Assembly (NCBI RefSeq): GCF_900104175.1
Contig: NZ_FNIX01000012.1
Span: 1 to 64,000 of the forward strand
From: Lentzea jiangxiensis
Lineage (GTDB): Bacteria > Actinomycetota > Actinomycetes > Mycobacteriales > Pseudonocardiaceae
DNA: 64,000 bases
Direction of reading: 5' to 3'
Shown here piece after piece: positions 52,651 to 60,984 of the stretch (position 1 is its first letter; each line of letters opens with the position of its first letter). The notes beneath the pieces are model-generated. The model saw only the letters and a list, made by a program, of their open reading frames with translations. It was not told where the DNA came from and made no database searches. The position numbers were made by a program, and so were the translations under genes.

Positions 52651-53187
52651 GTGGCACGACAGTCCGACACCAAGCAGCGGATCATGCAGACCGCGAGGGA
52701 GCTGTTCGCGCGCCAGGGCGTGCAGCAGACCAGCCTGCAGGAGATCGCCGACCGCCTCGGCATCACCAAGCCCGCGCTGTACTACCACTTCACCTCACGC
52801 GAGGACCTCGTGCGCAGCATCGTCACGCCGCTGCTCGACGATGGCGAGAAGTTCCTCTCGCGCATGGAGCAGCGCTCCGACGTGACGCCGCGGGAGATCG
52901 TCGAGGGCTTCTTCGACTTCCACCACCGCCACCGCAAGGACATGTTGCTGCTGCTCACCGAGATGACGACGCTCGCGGAGCTCGGCCTGATCGACGTCGT
53001 GCTCGCCTGGCGCGGCCGGCTGACCCGCATCGTGTTCGGACCGGACGCGCCCCTGTGGCAGCAGACCCGCGCGGTGCTGGCGTTCGGCGGCCTGCAGGAC
53101 TGCACCATGCAGTTCCCCGACGCGCCGTTCGACGAGCTGAAGGCGGCGGCGGTCGAAGCCGCGTGCGCCGCCCTCGGCACCGACTAG
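52651..53187 (+). CDS. TetR-family repressor of the divergent FAD gene
   Basis: GTG 52651 gives 178 residues. The HTH reads TSLQEIADRLGITKPALYYH then FTSREDLVR, a textbook TetR domain. The C-terminal domain ends AFDELKAAAVEAACAALGTD-like (FDELKAAAVEAACAALGTD). The duplicated operator upstream points to autoregulation and control of the FAD monooxygenase. Confidence 0.92.
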   Translation: MARQSDTKQRIMQTARELFARQGVQQTSLQEIADRLGITKPALYYHFTSREDLVRSIVTPLLDDGEKFLSRMEQRSDVTPREIVEGFFDFHHRHRKDMLLLLTEMTTLAELGLIDVVLAWRGRLTRIVFGPDAPLWQQTRAVLAFGGLQDCTMQFPDAPFDELKAAAVEAACAALGTD

Positions 53188-53450
53188 TAGTGCCTCGCGG
53201 CTCCACGAGGCCGGCGGGGCGCCATGATCCACACCACACCAAGATCAACCGGCCCGTGCCCGCAGGCCGGGAAACACTGGTCACCCGACATGTTCCGGCC
53301 CGGGGAAAGTCACTGCGGCAGCGCGATTCCCGGCACCCCGGGCACCTCTAAGATCTCGCGCACCAGATGAGAAACGGCTCTCGAAAAGCGGGCTCCGCCC
53401 CCGTGGCCGCGGGGTAGGGTCCCGGACACCACACCACCGCCGGGAGAGAC

Positions 53451-54215
53451 ATGCGCGCCGTCGAGATCAGACCTGGGGTCCGGATCCGCTGGGTCGAGGT
53501 GCCGGGCGCGACGCCCGCCCGCGTCTACCTGCACGGCCTGGGCGCGTCGTCGGCGCCCTACTACGCCGAGGCAGTCGCGCACCCCCTGCTCGCCGGACGC
53601 CGCAGCCTCATGATGGACATGCTCGGCTTCGGCATCAGCGACCGCCCCAGCGGCTTCGCCTACTCGCTCGAGGGCCACGCCGACGCCCTCGCCGTGGCGC
53701 TGGCCAAGATCGGGCTGCGCCGCTGCGAGATCATCGGCCACAGCATGGGCGGCGCCGTCGCCATCGTGCTGGCCGCACGCCACCCCGAGATGGTGCGCTC
53801 CCTCGTGCTCGTCGACCCCCACGTCGACCCCGCCACACCCTCGCTCGGCGCCCCCGGCAGCCGGGGCATCGCCGCCTACAGCGAGGCCGACTTCCTCAGC
53901 CACGGCTACGACCGCGTGCTGCGCGACGTCGGCCCGCACTGGGCCGCCACCATGCGCATGGCCGGCCGCGAAGCCCTCCACCGCAGCGCCGTCGACCTCG
54001 TGCGCGGCACCTCGCCGACGATGCGCAAGCTGTTGCTGGAACTGGACATCCCGCGCGTGTTCCTGCACCCCGAGGACGCGCCGCCCAGCGGGGGACGCGA
54101 ACTCGCGGGCGCCGGCGTCCAGATCGTCTCCGTGCCGAACGCCGGCCACAACATCATGATCGACAACGTCGAGGGCTTCGCCCGCGCGGTCGCCCAGCAG
54201 CGCCTGTCGGTGTAG
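53451..54215 (+). CDS. Alpha/beta hydrolase
   Basis: The 254-residue protein has the oxyanion region VYLHGLGASSAPYY, the nucleophile elbow IIGHSMGGAVAIVLAARHPE (Ser in GHSMG), the acid region PRVFLHPEDAPPSG and the catalytic His in NAGHNIMIDNVEGFARA. The substrate is unknown. No regulatory partner is adjacent. Confidence 0.9.
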   Translation: MRAVEIRPGVRIRWVEVPGATPARVYLHGLGASSAPYYAEAVAHPLLAGRRSLMMDMLGFGISDRPSGFAYSLEGHADALAVALAKIGLRRCEIIGHSMGGAVAIVLAARHPEMVRSLVLVDPHVDPATPSLGAPGSRGIAAYSEADFLSHGYDRVLRDVGPHWAATMRMAGREALHRSAVDLVRGTSPTMRKLLLELDIPRVFLHPEDAPPSGGRELAGAGVQIVSVPNAGHNIMIDNVEGFARAVAQQRLSV

Positions 54216-54239
54216 GCCCGAGTTCCGCGTGGTGGTCGC

Positions 54240-55028
54240 TCAGCGGCGACGGGCGGGTGTCGCGGCCCAGTGCGCCGGCCTGCTCAACGAGGCGGGCAGC
54301 TTCGTCCTGGCATCTCCGCGCGCCGCGTTGACCTGCGGCTGGGTGAGGAACAGGCACGTGCTCAGGTCCGCGCCCGACAACTCCGCACCCCGCAGGTCAG
54401 CGCCGATCATGTCCGCCCGCGACAGGTCGGAGCCCGTCAGGTCCGCGCCGATCAGGTAGGCACCACGGAAGTCGGCGTTGCTCAGGTTCTTGTTGCGCAG
54501 CCGTGCACCGATCAGGTCCGCACCCCGGTACGACTTGGCGCTGGTCCGCAGCCGTTCGCTGGTGCGCAGCAGCAGGACGTTGACCTTGGCCCGGATCTCC
54601 GCGACGTCGAGCGCCAGGATGTCGTCCGGCGAGGCGACCGTGTGCCGCTCCACCTCGGCGTAGGCGGTGACGAGGTCGTCGTGCGGGTCGAGGCGGCGCG
54701 CCTCGGCGAGGTAGAACAGCAGCTCGTGCAGCTGGCGGACCACGGGAAACACCGCGAACATCTTCTGCCGCTCGCCGGTGCGCCAGTCGTTGCCCCGGAA
54801 CACCGTCTGCGAAACCTTCTGACCGGCGCCGAAGCAGTCGTAGACCGTGCAGCCGGGGTAGCCCTTCTGCCGCAACCGGTCGTGGATGCCGCAGCGGTGG
54901 TCGGCCAGCAGGTTGCGGCACGGCGTGCCCGCGTCCTTGGAAGCCGCGAAATCGGCCGACTTCGCGAACGGCAGCGCGACGCAGCACAACCCGAAGCACT
55001 GGGCGCAGTCGCCCTTCAGCTCGTCCAT
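54240..55028 (-). CDS. Pentapeptide-repeat protein with Cys-rich N-terminus
   Basis: The 262-residue protein has two parts. The N-terminal third carries a Cys-rich CAQCFGLCCVALPF and CRNLLADHRCGIHDRLRQKG, suggesting a metal or Fe-S site. The C-terminal third has about nine pentapeptide repeats of the A(D/N)LxG type (ADFRGAYLIGADLTGSDLSR, then ADMIGADLRGAELSGADLS), a right-handed beta helix. Such repeats can mimic DNA (as in Qnr/MfpA), but a Cys-rich fusion is a different and poorly known type. Confidence 0.88.
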   Translation of the reverse strand: MDELKGDCAQCFGLCCVALPFAKSADFAASKDAGTPCRNLLADHRCGIHDRLRQKGYPGCTVYDCFGAGQKVSQTVFRGNDWRTGERQKMFAVFPVVRQLHELLFYLAEARRLDPHDDLVTAYAEVERHTVASPDDILALDVAEIRAKVNVLLLRTSERLRTSAKSYRGADLIGARLRNKNLSNADFRGAYLIGADLTGSDLSRADMIGADLRGAELSGADLSTCLFLTQPQVNAARGDARTKLPASLSRPAHWAATPARRR

Positions 55029-55039
55029 CGCCGATCAGC

Positions 55040-55450
55040 CTACTTCGCCCTCGCGCGGCTCTCGCCGTGCAGGCGGACCTCGGCGGTCACGGCCACCGCA
55101 CCCTCCGGACGCGTCCCGCGGTCGCGGTAGCGGAACAGCAGCCGCTGGATCGACGCGCCGATCTCCGCCCGCTCCTCGGGCGTCACGTGGATGAGCGCGC
55201 TGAACGACTCCTCGGTCGCCGCCGGTTCGTCGGTCTCCCACCGCAGCTGCCACGGACGTGCCTTGCCGCCCCGGTGCGGCGCCTCCTCGATCAACCCCAG
55301 CTCGGCGAGCCGCCGCAGGTGGAACGAGCACAGCCCGGAGCTCTCGCCGAGCCGTGCGGCTGCCTGGGTCGAGGTGAGCGTGCCGTGCTCGGCGAGCAGA
55401 TCGAGCAGGGCGACGCGTACGGGGTGGTCGGGCAGCGGGCGACGGGGCAT
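55040..55450 (-). CDS. ArsR-like winged-helix regulator
   Basis: Starting at ATG 55450 (MPRRPLPDHPVRVALLDLLA) gives 136 residues. The HTH is LTSTQAAARLGESSGLCSFH then LRRLAELGLIEEAP. It is divergent from a peptide deformylase gene, with 48 bp between them holding two TTTGCAAAG boxes. Larger frames upstream of 55450 overlap the deformylase gene and are not used. Confidence 0.85.
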   Translation of the reverse strand: MPRRPLPDHPVRVALLDLLAEHGTLTSTQAAARLGESSGLCSFHLRRLAELGLIEEAPHRGGKARPWQLRWETDEPAATEESFSALIHVTPEERAEIGASIQRLLFRYRDRGTRPEGAVAVTAEVRLHGESRARAK

Positions 55451-55471
55451 GATCACCACCCTACCCATTTC

Positions 55472-55497
55472 TTTGCAAAGACTGATAATTTGCAAAG
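55472..55497. promoter_or_regulatory. Two TTTGCAAAG boxes between ArsR gene and deformylase gene
   Basis: TTTGCAAAG occurs at 55472-55480 and 55489-55497, 17 bp apart on the same face of the helix. Each contains the palindrome TTTGCAAA. They fill the space between the two start codons, an unusually AT-rich spot, and the second ends two bases before the deformylase ATG. They are the likely binding sites of the ArsR-like protein. Confidence 0.65.
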
Positions 55498-55498
55498 C

Positions 55499-56077
55499 AT
55501 GTCTTCCCGAGGTACCCCGCTCCGCATCACCGTCGTGGGCGAGGAGGTCCTGCACCGCCGCTGCCGTGAGGTCACCGAGTTCGGCACGCCCGAGCTCTCC
55601 CGGCTCATCGACGACATGTTCGCCACCAACCACGTCGCCGAGGGGGCCGCCATCGCCGCGAACCAGGTCGGCGTCGACCTGCAGCTGTTCGTGTGGGACA
55701 TGACCGACGAGTGGGGCGTCCACCACATCGGCCACATCCTCAACCCGGTGCTCGACGACCTGCCCGCCGGCAGCCGCCGCCTGCTCGAAGAGCCGGAGGG
55801 GTGCCTGTCGGTACCCGGCCCGTACCGCGTGATCGCCCGCCCCGACCGCGCCGTCGTACGAGGCCGCGACAAGAACGGCACCCCGATCGTCGTCGAGGGC
55901 AGGGGCTACTTCGCCCGCTGCCTGCAACACGAGACCGACCACCTGCACGGCCGCCTCTACCTCGACCGCCTCGCGCAGCGCGAACGCAAGTCGGTGCTGC
56001 GCGAGATGGCCGTCGTTCAGGACGAGGTCTTCGCCCGCCGAGCCGCCCGCAGTTCCTCCGCGGCCTCGTCGAGCTGA
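55499..56077 (+). CDS. def: Peptide deformylase, divergent type
   Basis: The 192-residue protein has motif 2 EGCLSVP (Cys102) and motif 3 QHETDHLHG (His144, Glu145, His148), both complete. Motif 1 is GAAIAANQ (49-56) instead of the usual GxGxAAxQ: the second Gly is Ala. The enzyme removes the N-formyl group from new proteins. The ArsR-like regulation and altered motif suggest a secondary deformylase, perhaps induced when the main one is inhibited. The 3' end overlaps the convergent coiled-coil gene by 61 bp. Confidence 0.88.
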   Translation: MSSRGTPLRITVVGEEVLHRRCREVTEFGTPELSRLIDDMFATNHVAEGAAIAANQVGVDLQLFVWDMTDEWGVHHIGHILNPVLDDLPAGSRRLLEEPEGCLSVPGPYRVIARPDRAVVRGRDKNGTPIVVEGRGYFARCLQHETDHLHGRLYLDRLAQRERKSVLREMAVVQDEVFARRAARSSSAASSS

Positions 56078-57159
56078 CGTTCCGCGCGCTCGGCACGCGT
56101 CAACGTCTGAGCGCGAGCGTCCTCGACGACCGCGAGCGTTTGCCGTACCGCGGCGACCTGGTCGGCGCCTTCCTGCCTGACCTGCGCCAGCCGCGCTTCG
56201 AACTCCGCTCGTGACCGCTCCAACTCGGCGCGTGCGTCGGCGGCGGTCTGCTCGGCCCGTTCCGCTCGCACCACCGCCTGGTCGCGCGCCTTCGCGGCGC
56301 GGCTCACCATCTCCGCCGCCTCGGCCCGCGCCCGTTCGGTGGCTTCGGCCGCCTGAGTGACCTCACGCCGTGCCCGTTCCGCGCTCTCGTGGGCCTCGGC
56401 TCGCACCCGTTCGACCTCGGCACGGGCTTCCGCCTGTGCTCGCTCGACCTCGGCCTGTGCCTCGGTGCGGGCCTGTTCGATCTCCTTGACGGCCTGCCGC
56501 CGGGCCTGCTCGACGTGCTTCACCGCGTCGGCCTTCGCCTGCTCGGCCTCGGCCCGGACCTCCTCGACCAGCGCCGCCGCCTGCGCCCTGACCTCGGCGA
56601 TCTCCGCCTCGGCCCGTTCCCCGGCGGCCCGCGCTGCCTGCAGAGCCTCGTCCCGCTCGGTCACCGCGGTGTCCACGGCGTCATCGGCCTCTTCCGCCGC
56701 GCGCACCGCCTGCTCCGTGGTCTCCTCGGCCACCTTGCGCGCCTGCTCGGCCTCACGCCGGCGCCGTTCCGCGGACACCACCTCGGCCTGGGCCTCCGCC
56801 ACCTTCCTCGCGGCCTCCGCCTCAGCGGCCTGGACCATGCTCTCGGCCACGCTCGGGTCCGCCATCGCGTTCAGCTCGCCGACGGCCCTCCCGAGCGTCT
56901 GCGTCATCTGTTCCGACAGCACCCGGAACCGATCGAGGAGCTCTTCCGCCCTGATCTTGGCGGTACCGGAGACCCTGGGGAGATTCGTCACGGTGACGAC
57001 CTCCGGGTTCTGCTCGGGCGCTTCCGCGAGCCGCTGCCGTTCCCTCCACGCGCGCCACCGGGTGTGCTCGGGCAGATCGCAGTACTCCGACGGCCTGCCG
57101 GGGCCGCCACCTCGAAAAACAGGGCGTTCGCAGCCGGGGAAGTTGCAGCTCGTTTCCAC
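56017..57159 (-). CDS. Long coiled-coil protein with N-terminal Cys motif
   Basis: The 380-residue protein starts at GTG 57159. The N-terminus CNFPGCERPVFRGGGPGRPS, then EYCDLPEHTRWR, has a CxxxxC...CxxxxH pattern like a small zinc knuckle. From residue 70 to the end it is an almost unbroken Ala/Glu/Arg coiled coil with repeated AEVERAQAEARAEVERVRAE segments. Similar proteins occur in actinobacterial plasmids and integrative elements and resemble KfrA-like or partition factors, but I cannot assign one. It has no membrane segment. Confidence 0.72.
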   Translation of the reverse strand: METSCNFPGCERPVFRGGGPGRPSEYCDLPEHTRWRAWRERQRLAEAPEQNPEVVTVTNLPRVSGTAKIRAEELLDRFRVLSEQMTQTLGRAVGELNAMADPSVAESMVQAAEAEAARKVAEAQAEVVSAERRRREAEQARKVAEETTEQAVRAAEEADDAVDTAVTERDEALQAARAAGERAEAEIAEVRAQAAALVEEVRAEAEQAKADAVKHVEQARRQAVKEIEQARTEAQAEVERAQAEARAEVERVRAEAHESAERARREVTQAAEATERARAEAAEMVSRAAKARDQAVVRAERAEQTAADARAELERSRAEFEARLAQVRQEGADQVAAVRQTLAVVEDARAQTLTRAERAERQLDEAAEELRAARRAKTSS

Positions 57160-57486
57160 GGCGATATCGTAGCAGAGTTACGTGTGCAATTACGTTATTC
57201 AACGCAACGCTACTCAATCGGACGTGAAAAGCCTGGCCGCCGATAAGTGAACGTTATCGGCGGCCAGGATTCCAGGAGTGCGTCAGCGAGCGCCGACCGT
57301 GCGACCAGGCATGGAGATGTCGGCGAAGACGGGGCAGGCCGGCAACCAGGTGGTCGGCGGTCAACACCGCAAGCCGAGGCTGAGCCGACCGCGAATCGGC
57401 CGATCGGTGGAAACGCCTCGGCTGGCGTATCCGTCCGTGCCGTGGTCGTTCTTGATCAATGCCGGACCGCGTCGGAGGGGAGCGCC
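57160..57486. other. Intergenic promoter region
   Basis: Separates the coiled-coil gene from the nSTAND gene. TTACGT occurs at 57178 and again at 57190 in an AT-rich patch next to the coiled-coil start, possibly an operator. The remaining 280 bp contain only a frame that could extend the nSTAND protein upstream, but GGAGGGGAG before 57487 marks the real start. Confidence 0.4.
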
Positions 57487-60400
57487 GTGAGCCCGTACCT
57501 GGGACTGCGCCCGTTCGGGATCGAGGACGCCCACGTGTTCCACGGGCGAGATCAGATGATCGCGGACCTGAGAGCGGCGGCGGCCGGGCCGGGTTTGCTG
57601 GTCCTCCTCGGTCCGGCCGGCTCGGGTAAGACGTCCTTGCTGCACGCGGGGCTGCTGGCCGCACAGCAGCGGCCCTGGTTGTCGATCACTCCCCACGCGC
57701 GCCCCGGCACGGTCACAGCCGAACCCGTCGACCTCGTGGTCGTCGATCAGGTGGAAGAGCTGTTCGCGCTCGGTCGGCACGAGCGCGAGGCGTTCCTCCA
57801 GACCCTGATGTCCATCAGTGACGAGACCAGGATCGTCCTGGCACTGGACGCGGACTTCTACGGGCAGGCCGCCGAACACCCGGAGCTCGCGAGGGCGTTG
57901 CGCGACAACCAGCTCCTGATCGAGCCGATGACGCAGGCCGAACGACGCGCCGCGATCGAGGGTCCTGCCGCCGTGGCGGGTCTGGCGCTCGAAGACGGGC
58001 TCGTGGAGGAAGTCCTGCGCGACGCGGTGACGTTGCCGGAGCTGTCACACGCGTTGTGGGCGACGTGGCGGCAAAGCTCCGGGACGCGGCTCACCCTGGA
58101 CGTCTACCGCGCGAATCGTGACGTGGAAACAACAGCCGAGCGGGTGTACGCGGAGTTCGAGGCGCCCGAGCAGGAGGCCGCGCGGCGCTTGCTGCCGCGA
58201 ATGGTCCGCATCGGCGAAGGGAGTCCGGACTCCAGGGCAGCCGTCCCGCTCGATGAGCTGTTGACCGGTCTGCCGGACGTGAGGGCAGGTCAGCGGGTCG
58301 TCGACCTGCTGACCGAGGCGTGTCTGGTCACTCGGACAGAGGACGTCGTCCGGATCAGTCACGCGGTGCCGCACTCCTGGCCGCGATTGGCGGAGTGGCT
58401 CGAAGCCGAACGGGACTGGCGGCACGCCCGCCGTCAGTTCGACTCCGACGCGGCACGGTGGCACCGCGCCGGACGCGTCAAGTCGCTGCTGTACCGGGGA
58501 GACCGCCTGGCGGAGGCGAACCGCCGGGCCGCGGCGTCCCCGAGCCGGGCCACCGATCTCGATCCCGCCACCGCCGAGTTCATGGACGCTTCGTGGCGCG
58601 GTGGGCAGCGGAGGCTGCACCGCCGCAGGACGGTGCTGGCCGTGCTGGCCGTGCTCGCGGTCCTGGCACCGGCAGGGCTCGTCGCGGCCGCGAAGTTCGC
58701 GCAGCAGGCCGAGCTGGCGAGGACCCGCGACCTCGCGCGGTCCCTCGCGGCCGAGGCGGAGGTCCTGCGCGACCGCAAGCCGGGGCTGGCCAAGCAACTC
58801 AGCGTGCTGTCCTACCGCCTCGACCGCGAGGCGGGCCGGCGGGCGATGCTCGACAGCCAGGGCACGCCGGGCGTCATCGCCGACGAGAAGGTCGTCACCG
58901 ACGTCGTGCCCGACGCGGAGGGCAGGCTGCTGGCGGTCGTCGCCGTCGACGAGATCATGCTGCGCGGGCGGGAACGGTCGGGGCGGCTCACGGACCTCAC
59001 GCCCGGCGCGGTCGCGGTGAGCAGGGACGGCACTCGGCTCGTGGCGGCGGATTTCGACACCATCGAGGCGAAGTCGGGCGTCCTGCGGTTCTACGACGTC
59101 GTCGACCCGTCCCGTCCGCGGCAGACAGCGGTACTGCCGATGCCCGCGGTGATCCGCTCGCTCGTGCTCAGCGACGACGGAGACGCGCTGTACGCGGGAA
59201 CCGGCGGCGGCGAGATCCTGGTCTGGGACCTGACCAGGCCGGAGGCGCCGAAAGCGCTGGCGAAACCGGAGGGACACGGCTCGGCGGTCGACTCGCTCGC
59301 CGTCGCGCCACGCCGCGGCCTGCTCGCGTCCGTGAGCGTGGACGGGCAGGTCCGGCTCTGGGACATCGTCGACCCCGCCCGCCCGGTCCCCGTCACCGCC
59401 CTGGCGGGAGAGCCGTTCAAGGCCGCCCGCAGCCCGAGGGAACCGCTTCACCGCGTCGCGTTCGACCACACCGGTTCGCTGCTGGCGACGTCCGCCGGGC
59501 CCAAGGGTCCGAACGTCTGGCGGTTGAACGACCCCTCTGCACCGCAACGGCTTCCTCACGAGGAGGAGGAGCGCAACCTCTTGGCTGACCAGTGCCACGA
59601 TCCGGTGCTGTCGCTGGCGTTCAGCCCGCACGGCAACCAGTTGGTCGTCGCGTGCGGAGCGAAGTGGCGCGTGCTGACCCACACCGCCGAGCCGGGACCG
59701 GGAGTGCTGAGGCAGTCCGCTTCCTCCGACGGCAGCGGGCCCCAACCGGGCCCCGTGGTGTTCGACCCCACCGGACGACGCCTGCTGCAGGTCGACGCGG
59801 TGGGGGTGTCCGTGTGGGACGTCGGCAATCCCGACAGACCGGGTGCGAAGGGCTTCGTCCGGGAGATCCCGGGAACCGGCGGACAGCTCTCCTACCGGGG
59901 GACCGCGGACCGGCAGCTCATCGCCCTGAAGGGCGTCGGCACGAACACCCTGTGGGATGTCGGAGACCCTGCCGCGCCGAAGAAGCTCCACACCGCACCG
60001 GCGCCGAACCTGTTCACCAGCGCCGCCATCGCGCTCAGCGAGAACGGCGAGCTGCTCGCCGCGGCCGAGCTGTACGACGACGGCAAGATGGTCGGCGTCA
60101 GCCTGCGTGACACCGCGATCCCCGGTGGCCCGCCGCTGGCCATGATCGAGGATCTGGACAACGGTGTCGCCGAGATCGCTTTCAGCCCTGTCCGGCCACT
60201 GATGGTGATCTCCGACGTCAACGGCGTGGTGAAGAGCAATCAGAAGCCGCCGAGCCTGCGGTTCTACGACATCACGAACCCCAGGCAGCCGCGCCAGATC
60301 GCGAAGCTGCCGATCGAGGCATGGGACGCGAAGTTCTCCCCGGACGGGACGGCGCTCACCGTCCTGGCGCACGGTGAGCTCGCATCGCTGCCCATCAACA

Positions 60401-60981
60401 CGAAGGCGGGCAAACAACTGCGCGGCCTCGACCTCGCCGATCCCGCGCACCCCACCGAGCTGTGGCGCAAACCGCTGCCGCCCGGCCTCAGCGCCGAGTT
60501 CGCCCACAGCCCGGACGGATCGCTGTTCGCCGCGCTCGACAGCACGCAGACGCTGCGGCTGTGGCCGGTGCGGGACCGCAGGCCGGCCGGTGACGCGGTG
60601 AAAGCCACCGTGGGCAGCCGGGCGGCCGGCGGCAAGCTGGCGTTCAGCCCGGACAGCAAGCGCATCGCGTTGCTCGCCGCGGAGCAGCGCGGGTCGGACT
60701 TCACCACCCGCGCGGAGATCTGGGACGTGTCCGACCCGGACGCGCCGGTCCAGCAGCTCTACCTGCCCGCGGACGACTCCACGTTTTCCTTCTACGACCT
60801 CGAGTTCAGCCCGGACGGGACGACGCTGGCGATCGTCAGCGCCAGTACCGGCGTCGAGTTGTGGGACACCGATCAGGAACGCATCGTCCCCGGGCTCTGC
60901 AACGCGGCCGGGGACCCGATCACGGAGCAGCAGTGGCGGCGTTACCTGCCCGGCCGGGACTACCGACCGCCCTGTGCGTGA
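57487..60981 (+). CDS. Membrane nSTAND1 NTPase with C-terminal beta-propeller repeats
   Basis: GTG 57487 with GGAGGGGAG upstream gives 1164 residues. It opens SPYLGLRPFGIEDAHVFHGR, the usual nSTAND1 lead-in. Walker A is LLGPAGSGKTSLLHAGLL (40-57), Walker B DLVVVDQVEELFALGR (81-96). A single membrane helix follows (TVLAVLAVLAVLAPAGLVAA, about 382-401). The rest, residues 500-1164, is 11 or more WD40-like beta blades such as LVLSDDGDALYAGTGGGEIL-VWDL and LEFSPDGTTLAIVSASTGVE-LWD. The NTPase is inside the cell and the propeller should lie outside if the helix spans once. The family is thought to sense stress or invaders. It faces the M48 gene. Confidence 0.9.
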   Translation: MSPYLGLRPFGIEDAHVFHGRDQMIADLRAAAAGPGLLVLLGPAGSGKTSLLHAGLLAAQQRPWLSITPHARPGTVTAEPVDLVVVDQVEELFALGRHEREAFLQTLMSISDETRIVLALDADFYGQAAEHPELARALRDNQLLIEPMTQAERRAAIEGPAAVAGLALEDGLVEEVLRDAVTLPELSHALWATWRQSSGTRLTLDVYRANRDVETTAERVYAEFEAPEQEAARRLLPRMVRIGEGSPDSRAAVPLDELLTGLPDVRAGQRVVDLLTEACLVTRTEDVVRISHAVPHSWPRLAEWLEAERDWRHARRQFDSDAARWHRAGRVKSLLYRGDRLAEANRRAAASPSRATDLDPATAEFMDASWRGGQRRLHRRRTVLAVLAVLAVLAPAGLVAAAKFAQQAELARTRDLARSLAAEAEVLRDRKPGLAKQLSVLSYRLDREAGRRAMLDSQGTPGVIADEKVVTDVVPDAEGRLLAVVAVDEIMLRGRERSGRLTDLTPGAVAVSRDGTRLVAADFDTIEAKSGVLRFYDVVDPSRPRQTAVLPMPAVIRSLVLSDDGDALYAGTGGGEILVWDLTRPEAPKALAKPEGHGSAVDSLAVAPRRGLLASVSVDGQVRLWDIVDPARPVPVTALAGEPFKAARSPREPLHRVAFDHTGSLLATSAGPKGPNVWRLNDPSAPQRLPHEEEERNLLADQCHDPVLSLAFSPHGNQLVVACGAKWRVLTHTAEPGPGVLRQSASSDGSGPQPGPVVFDPTGRRLLQVDAVGVSVWDVGNPDRPGAKGFVREIPGTGGQLSYRGTADRQLIALKGVGTNTLWDVGDPAAPKKLHTAPAPNLFTSAAIALSENGELLAAAELYDDGKMVGVSLRDTAIPGGPPLAMIEDLDNGVAEIAFSPVRPLMVISDVNGVVKSNQKPPSLRFYDITNPRQPRQIAKLPIEAWDAKFSPDGTALTVLAHGELASLPINTKAGKQLRGLDLADPAHPTELWRKPLPPGLSAEFAHSPDGSLFAALDSTQTLRLWPVRDRRPAGDAVKATVGSRAAGGKLAFSPDSKRIALLAAEQRGSDFTTRAEIWDVSDPDAPVQQLYLPADDSTFSFYDLEFSPDGTTLAIVSASTGVELWDTDQERIVPGLCNAAGDPITEQQWRRYLPGRDYRPPCA

Positions 60982-60984
60982 AGC

